In this document: positions 7,439 through 13,523 of the stretch, in pieces
How positions within the stretch are numbered: position 1 is the stretch's first letter
Layout of the letters: every line of letters starts with the position of its first letter
Origin: an uncultured Microbacterium sp.
Lineage (GTDB): Bacteria; Actinomycetota; Actinomycetes; Actinomycetales; Microbacteriaceae
Assembly: GCF_943912325.1 (NCBI RefSeq)
Contig: NZ_CALTTX010000064.1
Coordinates: 1-14,574, forward strand
Length of the DNA stretch: 14,574 nt
Direction of reading: 5' to 3'
Notes under the pieces: generated by a model
Seen by the model: the letters and a program-made list of their open reading frames with translations, nothing else
What the model was told of the DNA's origin: nothing
The model's database searches: none
Program-made: the position numbers and the translations under genes

Positions 7439-8232
7439 GCGGGTTCCCTCGTGTGCGCGATGGCCAGCAGTGCGTCGTGCAGTTCGCCATTGGTGGCGAA
7501 CGACGACCCGGCATCCAATCGATCCTCGCCCTCGAACGACGTGAAGGTGCCGCCCGCTTCGCGCACGATCGCGGCGACCGCGGCGATGTCGTACTCCTTG
7601 ACGTCGAACTCGGCGACGAGCTCGATTCGACCCTCCGCGAGCATCATGTATGGCCAGACGTCGCCGTAGCCGCGGTCGCGCCAGACGGCACGCGTGAGCG
7701 CGATGAGCCCCGGCAGCTGGCCGGCCTCATCCCACTGAGCGATGCTCTGAAAGCTGACGCTCGCGCGATCGACGCTGTCGATATCGGAGACGCGGATGCT
7801 GCGCGGTGCGCCCCCCGTCGGGTCGTTCGTCCACGCACCGAGGCCGACGGCCGACCACCAGCGTCGCCCGAGTGCGGGAACGCTCACGACCCCGATCGAC
7901 GGGATGCCGTCGATCTCGAGCGCGATCAGCACGCCCCACATCGGCAGGCCGCGCAGGTAGTTCGAGGTGCCGTCGATGGGGTCGATGACCCACCGGCGGT
8001 GCGCTGCGCCGGCATCGCCGAACTCTTCGCCGAACACCGAATCACCCGCGCGCTCCGACACGATCAGTTCGCGGATCGCGCGCTCGGTCGCAAGGTCGGC
8101 TTCGGTGACGAAGCTCGCGTCGGCCTTCGTTGCAATATTGAGGTCGGGGGCGTCGAACCGCCCCATCGCGACCGCGTCGGCGGCATCCGCAAGGCGCAGC
8201 GCGAACGCGAGATCGTCGGCAAGATCGGTCAC
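7435..8232 (-). CDS. hisN: Inositol-monophosphatase family, probable histidinol-phosphatase
   Basis: A Mg-dependent phosphatase of 265 residues. Family motifs in order are TKAD (36-39) with FVTEAD, the metal ligands in VFGEEFG (E69/E70), WVIDPIDGTSNY (82-92, containing the DPxDGT signature) and VKEYDIAAVAAIVREAGG (D215, the second signature). WVIDPIDGTSNYLRGLP and the ending are like actinobacterial HisN, which hydrolyses histidinol phosphate in histidine synthesis. SuhB-like inositol monophosphatase is the alternative. The start is the GTG at 8230-8232; an in-frame extension to 8454 would run into the tRNA gene and has no similarity to the family. The ribosome binding site is weak. No other his gene is in the window. 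Confidence 0.85.
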   Translation of the reverse strand: MTDLADDLAFALRLADAADAVAMGRFDAPDLNIATKADASFVTEADLATERAIRELIVSERAGDSVFGEEFGDAGAAHRRWVIDPIDGTSNYLRGLPMWGVLIALEIDGIPSIGVVSVPALGRRWWSAVGLGAWTNDPTGGAPRSIRVSDIDSVDRASVSFQSIAQWDEAGQLPGLIALTRAVWRDRGYGDVWPYMMLAEGRIELVAEFDVKEYDIAAVAAIVREAGGTFTSFEGEDRLDAGSSFATNGELHDALLAIAHTREPA

Positions 8233-8402
8233 CGACTCAGAATACCGGTGCGACGTTTGCGGCGGCTCGACGCGTCCGTGCGTGACGCTTGCTCGACGTC
8301 GTGGCGTCGGCGTGCCGACCGCCGCGCTCGTTGTCGCGTCTTCGGCACGCCCGGCGCATGACTCGCGCCGTGCTCGATTCGCGCCGAACCGCCCGGGGGT
8401 GC

Positions 8403-8408
8403 TAACGT
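8403..8408 (+). promoter_or_regulatory. Possible -10 element of tRNA-Lys
   Basis: TAACGT fits the actinobacterial TANNNT pattern and lies 43 bp before the mature tRNA. No -35 is clear. The 8233-8450 gap between hisN and the tRNA otherwise holds no gene that I can support. Confidence 0.3.
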
Positions 8409-8450
8409 TGACCCTCGGTTCGCGGTGCGCTTCCACCGCCCGCGAGTCAT

Positions 8451-8523
8451 GCACCTCTAGCTCAATCGGCAGAGCAACTGACTCTTAATCAGTGGGTTCC
8501 GGGTTCGAGTCCCGGGGGGTGCA
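8451..8523 (+). tRNA. tRNA-Lys (anticodon CTT)
   Basis: The acceptor stem is GCACCTC (8451-8457) with GGGGTGC (8516-8522), followed by discriminator A 8523. The D arm contains TAGCTCAATCGGCAGAGC. The anticodon arm is ACTGA-CTCTTAA-TCAGT with anticodon CTT, and the T arm is CCGGG-TTCGAGT-CCCGG. CCA is not encoded. All arms are intact. The 3' half overlaps, on the opposite strand, the end of the serine recombinase frame (stop at 8489-8491), which marks it as the likely integration site of the element to the right. Confidence 0.97.
8489..8523. other. Candidate attachment site (attL) in the tRNA-Lys 3' half
   Basis: The minus-strand recombinase frame passes from element sequence into the antisense of the tRNA T arm and ends VHPPGLEPGTH. 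This pattern is expected when an element joins the chromosome inside a tRNA 3' end and keeps the tRNA intact. The partner site is outside the window, so the core cannot be delimited here. I found no second copy of the tRNA 3' end within the window. Confidence 0.45.
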
Positions 8524-8532
8524 CCCAACGCA

Positions 8533-8582
8533 CAAGGCTCGAACCTTGGCCCAAAGAATCAAGGGCTGGGGTTCGGGCCTTG
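8533..8582 (+). repeat. 20-bp hairpin just after tRNA-Lys
   Basis: The left arm 8533-8552 (CAAGGCTCGAACCTTGGCCC) and right arm 8563-8582 (GGGCTGGGGTTCGGGCCTTG) pair over 20 positions, 16 Watson-Crick and 4 G-U, around a 10-nt loop. It begins 9 nt after the tRNA and lies in the 3' end of the recombinase frame. It has no T tract. It could act as a tRNA terminator or as an arm of the attachment site. Pairing is complete only in plus-strand RNA. Confidence 0.6.
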
Positions 8583-9797
8583 TCCGCGTTCGCGGCCCAA
8601 GTCAGCGCATCGGCGTTGACCTGGGGATCAAGCAGCATCTCGAAAGGCCGGGCGTTCTCGACGCGCAGCTCGTCGTCCTCCTCGATGTAGACCTTGGTGA
8701 AGAACGCCTGGTTGCACAGGCGCCGGTTGGCGTCGTCGCAGCGCGCGTAGATGTCGGCGCAGTTCACGAGCAGGTTCAGGGCGTCGTCCAGGTGGGCGCG
8801 AGCGTCGGTGTATTCGCCGTGGTGCGCGTCGAGGCGACGGTTCACTTGGTCGAGCTCGCCCAGGATGCGGTCTTGCTCTCGTTTGAGGACGGCGAGCGGG
8901 ATCGCGTCGGCGTAGTGGGCCTGCATGAGCCGGTCCTGCTCGTTCTCCAGCCGGTCGCGATTCGCGGTGAGCTGGGCGAGCTCGTCGGCTTCGGCGGACA
9001 TGAGCCGGTCGAACTCGTGGTGCAGCATCCCGGCCAGGGCGTCGCGCCGGGCCGGAGCGAGCTGTACGCGCTGGTAGTAGTCCTCGATCAAGTGCTCGAC
9101 ATCCTCGATGAGGACGGCCTGTCGGGTGCAGTCGGTTCGCTTGGAGTGCCGGCCAGAGCACACGAAGTAGGGGTAGACGTTGCCGTGCCGGTTCTTCGCG
9201 TTGTTCACGATCAGCCGGGAGCCGCAGGCGCCGCAGTAGACGGTGCCTTTGAGGTGGTGGTCGTGCACCTGGGTCGCCTCGGCCGCGCTCTTGTGCGCGG
9301 TGAGGACGGACTGCACCTGGTACCACACCTCGGCCGGGACGAGCGGGTCATGCGCGCCCTTGTAGGCGACGCCGCGATAGATCACGTCGCCCTTGTAGTA
9401 CGGGTTCGTCAGGAGCCGGTGCACCGAGGACACCGCGAGCGGCTTGGACGGATGCTTCGGGGTCGGCAGGCTCATCAGGCCGCGCGAGGTCAGCTCGTCG
9501 TGGAGCTGGCTGACCGTCCAGCTCCCGGAGGCGTATGCCTTGAAGGCCCACTCGATCAGCGGCGCCCGGTCGGGGTCGAGCTGCACGGTGCGGACCTCGC
9601 GGCCGAGCTCGTCGCGAACGCGGACATTGAGGTAGCCGATGGGCGCCTTGGTCGGGGTGCCACCGCTGGCGACCTTCTGCGTCATGCCCTTGATGACCTC
9701 GGTGGCGAGATTGCGGGAGTAGAACTCCGCGATCGTGGACATGATGCCGTGCAGCAGCATCCCGCTCGGGGTCTCGTCAATGTTCTCCGTGGCCGAG

Positions 9798-10622
9798 CGG
9801 GCCGCTCTCGACGGGGGCGTGCTCACGCACCGCATCCCGACCGACGCGGATGCCGCCGCCCTGGCCGGGGGTCATGTCGTCGTGGTCGGAGCCGGGCATT
9901 CGGCGGCGACCACGATCGTCACCCTCGCCGAGGCCGCCCGCCGCGCGCCGGGGATGCGGGTGAGCTGGGTGCTGCGCCGCGGCACGGTCGGCGACACCTT
10001 CGGCGGCGGGGACGCCGACGAGCTCCCTGCTCGCGGCGCGCTCGGCCTGCGGGCGAAGGCGGCCGTCGAGGACGGGACCGTGCAGCTCGTGTCCGGCTTC
10101 CGCACCGAGCAGGTCGCTCTCGACGGCGGCCGGGCGGTGCTGGTCGCGGAGGACGGCCGGGCTCTCGACCCGGCGGATCGTGTGGTTGTGCTGACGGGGT
10201 TCCGGCCCGATCTGTCGTTCCTGTCCGAGGTCCGTCTGGACCTGGACTACCGGATGCAGGCCGTCCGGGCGATCGCTGCGGATGTGGACCCGAACCTGCA
10301 CTCCTGCGGCTCCGTGCGCGCCACCGGCGCGGTGGACCTGGTGCAGCCGGAGCCGGGCTTCTACCTGGTTGGGGCGAAGTCCTACGGCCGCGCCCCGACG
10401 TTCTTGGCGATGACCGGCTACGAGCAGGTCCGCTCCATCGCCGCCGAGCTCGCCGGGGACCACGAGGCCGCCGCCCGGATCGAGCTGGCGCTGCCGGACA
10501 CCGGGGTCTGCGGCGGGTCCGGGGTTTTCGATGACCCGGATGCCGCCGGCGGCTCCTGCTGCGCACCGGCAGCCCCTGCGGTGTCGATCGGCGACCGCGC
10601 GCCGCTGACGCTCCTCGGCTGA
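9798..10622 (+). pseudogene. Flavoprotein (ars-type FAD/NAD(P) oxidoreductase), 5'-truncated
   Basis: About 275 codons of the C-terminal part of an FAD-dependent oxidoreductase. A Rossmann motif VVVVGAGHSAATTI comes early, followed by VVLTGFRPDLSFL and a C-terminal FAD segment (LVGAKSYGRAPTFLAMTGYEQ). The end is Cys-rich (TGVCGGSG ... GGSCCAP), as in flavoproteins of actinobacterial ars operons, where such cysteines could bind As(III) (inference). Intact relatives should be well over 400 residues with an N-terminal GxGxxG FAD site; that part is absent. In-frame ATGs at 9735 and 9780 lie inside recombinase sequence and have no evident ribosome binding site. It converges with the arsR-arsC gene. 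A shortened product could be made, but I expect no function. Confidence 0.7.
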
Positions 10623-10659
10623 ACAGCGGGCCGGCCCCGCTGCGTCTCGTGCGGGCCGG

Positions 10660-11331
10660 TCAGGCGCCGGTCACGCGCGGGGCGAGGTCTTCGATCCGGG
10701 CGGCCAATTCCTCGAAGGCGGCGTCGAACGCGGCATCCGTGCCCGCAGGAACCGGGTCGGGCACCGACCAGTGCAGCCGGCCTGCGCTGCCGAGCTCCTC
10801 GTGGGCGCTGTCGCACACGGTCACCACGACGTCATCTGCGGCCAGCACGCCGTCCAGCGCCCGCGGAGTCGCGCTCGCAAGGTCGAGCCCGTGCCGCTCG
10901 GCGGTGGTGATCGCACCGGGCTCGACCCGCTCGGCCGGATGCGTACCGGCCGAGGTCGCCGGCACGTCGCTCGCCTGCCGCCACAGGGCCGCGGCGAGCT
11001 GGGAGCGGGCGGAGTTCCCGGTGCACACGAACACGACCCGCCGCGCCGCCAGCGCCGGGCTCGGCAGCAGAGCCTCGAACGCTCCCGGGGCCAGACGCAG
11101 ATAGGTTCGGCGGCGGTCGGCCTCGGAGCGAGTACGGGTCAGGAAGCCCGCACGCTCCAGCGCCCCGAGGTGATGGGACAGCAGGGCGGAGGAGATGCCG
11201 AGCTCGCGCTGCACCTCCACCGGGGCCACATCGCCCAGGGTCAGCAGGTCCACGATCCGCAGCCGCACCGGGTCCGCCAGCGCCGCATACCGCGCGGCCC
11301 GACCCTCCAACGTAGTTCGCTCAGTTTTCAT
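10660..11331 (-). CDS. ArsR-ArsC fusion: arsenic-responsive repressor with arsenate reductase
   Basis: A single 223-residue protein with two domains. Residues about 10-90 form a winged-helix ArsR domain (YAALADPVRLRIVDLLTLGD, with recognition helix SSALLSHHLGALERAGFL). Residues about 97-220 form a low-molecular-weight phosphatase fold ArsC: CTGNSAR (C103 and R109 of the CX5R loop), a second Cys in VTVCDSAHEE (C173), and the general-acid segment WSVPDPV (D192). ArsC-type proteins reduce arsenate to arsenite. The ELCVCDL metal site of classic ArsR is absent, so metal sensing, if any, uses other residues. The ATG at 11329-11331 lies within the divergent control region, suggesting autoregulation and control of the aquaporin operon. 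The downstream end converges with the flavoprotein remnant. Confidence 0.92.
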   Translation of the reverse strand: MKTERTTLEGRAARYAALADPVRLRIVDLLTLGDVAPVEVQRELGISSALLSHHLGALERAGFLTRTRSEADRRRTYLRLAPGAFEALLPSPALAARRVVFVCTGNSARSQLAAALWRQASDVPATSAGTHPAERVEPGAITTAERHGLDLASATPRALDGVLAADDVVVTVCDSAHEELGSAGRLHWSVPDPVPAGTDAAFDAAFEELAARIEDLAPRVTGA

Positions 11332-11359
11332 TGACTCAAATTTGACTTAGCAATATCTC
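11331..11359 (+). promoter_or_regulatory. Divergent ars promoter with palindromic operator
   Basis: On the plus strand, TTGACT (11331-11336) and TATCTC (11354-11359) are 17 bp apart, a good -35/-10 pair for the aquaporin operon. The spacer contains the perfect palindrome TCAAATTTGA (11336-11345), and TTGACTCAA (11331-11339) is a second, overlapping near-palindrome. Both are placed where an ArsR dimer would block RNA polymerase. They also abut the start codon of the arsR-arsC gene. Transcription would begin at about 11366, only a few bases before ATG 11370. Confidence 0.6.
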
Positions 11360-11369
11360 TCGCGTCAAG

Positions 11370-12074
11370 ATGGGCGCGATGAACACCATCGAACCCCAGC
11401 CGCCAGCGCCGCTGTGGCGGCGTGCCGCCGCCGAACTCATCGGCACGGGCCTGCTGGTCGCGGTCGTGGTCGGTTCCGGCATCGCCGCCCAGCGCCTCTC
11501 ACCCGACGACACCGGCCTGGAGCTGCTGGAGAACTCGATCGCCACCGCCTTCGGCCTCGCGGTGCTCATCCTGATCTTCCAGACCGTCTCCGGCGCGCAC
11601 TTCAACCCCGTCGTCACCCTCGCCGACCGCGCCCTCGGCACCCGCCTGTCCGCCGCGACGATCGCCGTCTACGTCATCGCGCAGGTGGCCGGCGGGATCG
11701 GCGGCGCGCTCCTCGCCAACGCCATGTTCGACACCCCGATCGCCCTCTCGACCACGGATCGGGCCACAGCGGGGCATCTGCTCGGCGAGGTTGTCGCGAC
11801 CGCCGGGCTGATCCTGCTGATCTTCGCCCTCGCCCGCACCGGCCGCGCGACCCTCGCCGGCCCCGCGGTGGGCGCGTACATCGGGGCCGCGTACTGGTTC
11901 ACCTCCTCGACCGCCTTCGCCAACCCCGCCGTGACCATCGGCCGGATCTTCACCGACACCTTCGCCGGCATCGCCCCCGCCTCCGCGTGGCCGTACCTGG
12001 CCGCGCAGCTCCTCGGCGCCGCGGTCGGGGTGCTCCTCGTCCTGCTGTTCTTCCCTCGAAAGGCCCTGTCATGA
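11370..12074 (+). CDS. Aquaporin/aquaglyceroporin (MIP family) of the ars cluster
   Basis: A six-helix channel protein of 234 residues (231 from the ATG at 11379). The first pore loop is GAHFNPVVT with N79-P80-V81 in place of NPA. The second is AFANPAVTIGR with N185-P186-A187. The Arg that normally follows the second NPA and narrows the filter is Val188 here, so the pore is probably wider than in a water channel. Next to an arsenate reductase this suggests a downhill exit for arsenite or a methylated arsenical, as known for Sinorhizobium AqpS. No ArsB or Acr3 pump is in the window. The stop overlaps the next gene (ATGA at 12071-12074). It may be leaderless if the start at 11370 is used. Confidence 0.9.
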   Translation: MGAMNTIEPQPPAPLWRRAAAELIGTGLLVAVVVGSGIAAQRLSPDDTGLELLENSIATAFGLAVLILIFQTVSGAHFNPVVTLADRALGTRLSAATIAVYVIAQVAGGIGGALLANAMFDTPIALSTTDRATAGHLLGEVVATAGLILLIFALARTGRATLAGPAVGAYIGAAYWFTSSTAFANPAVTIGRIFTDTFAGIAPASAWPYLAAQLLGAAVGVLLVLLFFPRKALS

Positions 12075-13459
12075 CCCATCTCGCGATCGTCGGCGGCTCC
12101 GACGCCGGCATCTCCGCGGCCCTGCGCGCCCGCGAACTCGACCCCACGACCGAGGTCACGGTCGTCGTGGCGGACGAGTACCCGAACTTCTCCATCTGCG
12201 GCATCCCGTACTACTTCACCGGCGAGGTCCAGCCCTGGCAGTCCCTCGCACACCGCACCGCCGCCGACTTGGAGGCGACCGGGATGCGGCTGCGCCTGAA
12301 CACCTACGCCACCGGCATCGACGTCGCAGGTCGCCGCCTCGACGTGCGCCGCCCGGACGGGTCGAGCGAGCAGATCGCCTACGACGAACTGATCGTCGGC
12401 ACCGGCGCGCTGCCCTCCCACGCGGGCATCACCGGCCTCGACACTCTCGGCCCCGGCGACGGGGTGCACGTCATCCACTCGATGGGCGACACCTTCGCCC
12501 TCGACCACGACCTCACCACCCGGCAGCCCGCCTCGGCGATCATCGTCGGCGCCGGCTACGTCGGCCTGGAGATGGCCGAAGCCTTCACCGCCCGCGGCAT
12601 GACCGTCACCCAGCTCCAGCGCGGCCCCGAAGTCCTCTCCACCCTCGACCCCGAACTCGGCGCCCGCGTCCACGGCGAACTGACCGCGCACGGCGTCGGC
12701 GTCGTGGTGAACACGACAGTCGCCGGGATCGAGAAGACCCCCGCCGGACTCACCGTCACCGGCACCCGCCAAGGCGAGCCCTTCGCGCAGACCGCGGACC
12801 TCGTGCTCGTCGTCGTCGGCGTCCGCCCCAACACCGAACTCCTCGAACAGGCCGGCGCATCCCTCGGCGCAGGCCGCGCGGTCGTCGTGGACGAGCGGAT
12901 GCGCACCGGCCTCCCGCACGTCTGGGCCGCCGGCGACGGCATCGTCACCCACCACCGCCTCCTCGGCCTTACCTACCTGCCGCTCGGCACCACCAGCCAC
13001 AAACAGGGCCGCATCGCCGGAGAGAACGCAGTCGGCGGCGACCGCGCCTTCGCCGGCTCCGTCGGCACCCAGGTCGTCAAGGTCTTCGACCTCGTCGCCG
13101 CCCGCACCGGTCTCCGCCAGCACGAAGCCGAAACCGCCGGCTACACCCCATCGACCATCGCCGCCGCAGCCGACGACCACAAGCGGTACTACCCAGGCGC
13201 CCACCCCATCCAGTTCCGCATCACCGGCGACACCAGCGACGGGCGCCTCCTCGGCGCGCAACTCGTCGGACGCCGCGGCACCGAGGTCGCCAAGCGCGTC
13301 GACACCTACGCCACCGCCCTCTGGGCCGGCATGACCGTCGAGCAGATCACCGAGCTCGACCTCGCCTACACGCCCCCGCTCGGCTCCCCGTGGGACGCCG
13401 TGCAGGTTGCGACCCAGGCATGGGACGCGCAGCACCGCCTCGCCGCGACCCCGGCCTGA
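12071..13459 (+). CDS. CoA-disulfide-reductase-like FAD/NAD(P) oxidoreductase
   Basis: A 462-residue class III pyridine-nucleotide disulfide oxidoreductase. The N-terminal FAD site is IVGGSDAGISAALRARE. C43 in NFSICGIPYY is the single redox-active cysteine typical of CoA-disulfide reductase, NADH oxidase and NADH peroxidase. The NAD(P) site is AIIVGAGYVGLEMAEAF (about 158-174), the second FAD segment is HVWAAGDG, and a C-terminal dimerisation domain follows. Its ATG overlaps the aquaporin stop, and GAAAGG (12058-12063) is a good ribosome binding site 7 nt upstream. Being in the ars operon, it may regenerate thiols or act on an arsenic or sulfur species; this is inference and the substrate is unknown. 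Codons are strongly C-ending, unlike the left-hand core genes. Confidence 0.9.
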   Translation: MTHLAIVGGSDAGISAALRARELDPTTEVTVVVADEYPNFSICGIPYYFTGEVQPWQSLAHRTAADLEATGMRLRLNTYATGIDVAGRRLDVRRPDGSSEQIAYDELIVGTGALPSHAGITGLDTLGPGDGVHVIHSMGDTFALDHDLTTRQPASAIIVGAGYVGLEMAEAFTARGMTVTQLQRGPEVLSTLDPELGARVHGELTAHGVGVVVNTTVAGIEKTPAGLTVTGTRQGEPFAQTADLVLVVVGVRPNTELLEQAGASLGAGRAVVVDERMRTGLPHVWAAGDGIVTHHRLLGLTYLPLGTTSHKQGRIAGENAVGGDRAFAGSVGTQVVKVFDLVAARTGLRQHEAETAGYTPSTIAAAADDHKRYYPGAHPIQFRITGDTSDGRLLGAQLVGRRGTEVAKRVDTYATALWAGMTVEQITELDLAYTPPLGSPWDAVQVATQAWDAQHRLAATPA

Positions 13460-13466
13460 CCGCCGC

Positions 13467-13515
13467 GAACTTGCGGGTCCAGATGGCCTGAGTCGACACC
13501 TGGACCCGCGAGTTC
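13467..13515. terminator. Long inverted repeat between converging genes
   Basis: The arm 13467-13482 (GAACTTGCGGGTCCAG) pairs with 13500-13515 (CTGGACCCGCGAGTTC) over 16 positions with one G-U, around a 17-nt loop. It lies just after the oxidoreductase stop and just before the end of the converging ATPase gene, as expected for a bidirectional terminator, although no T tract follows. A recombination or IS-related repeat is an alternative. Confidence 0.6.
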
Positions 13516-13523
13516 CGCCCCTT

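Larger units (their letters stand above)
8489..9797 (-). pseudogene. Large serine recombinase lacking its catalytic domain
   Basis: About 430 codons of a large serine recombinase. Seen in order are the end of the resolvase domain with its long helix (TENIDETPSGMLLHGIMSTI, then AEFYSRNLATEVIKGM), the recombinase domain (APIGYLNVRVRDELGREV to SSVHRLLTNPYYKGDVIYRG), a zinc ribbon (CGACGSRLIV ... FVCSGRHSKRTDC), and a coiled coil (about EADELAQLTANRDRLENEQD). The normal N-terminus with the catalytic Ser (about 100-130 residues) is gone. Upstream of TENIDET the frame runs into the antisense of the flavoprotein gene. No catalytic activity is expected. The last residues are encoded by antisense tRNA-Lys. 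In intact form it would have driven integration and excision of the element. Confidence 0.85.

Noticed and set aside
8492..10534. A 680-codon plus-strand open frame across the recombinase and flavoprotein
   Set aside because: It is antisense to the recombinase and out of frame with the flavoprotein. Its sequence is Arg/Gly/Ala-rich with no recognisable domain, a typical high-GC shadow.
11414..12070. In-frame upstream extension of the oxidoreductase through the aquaporin gene
   Set aside because: The extension is an Arg/His-rich shadow of the aquaporin in another frame. ATG 12071 has a good ribosome binding site and the Rossmann motif starts directly after it.
11669..13435. A 588-codon minus-strand open frame opposite the oxidoreductase
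   Set aside because: It mirrors the C-ending codons of the real gene and has no domain or plausible start. The plus-strand gene carries full FAD/NAD motifs.
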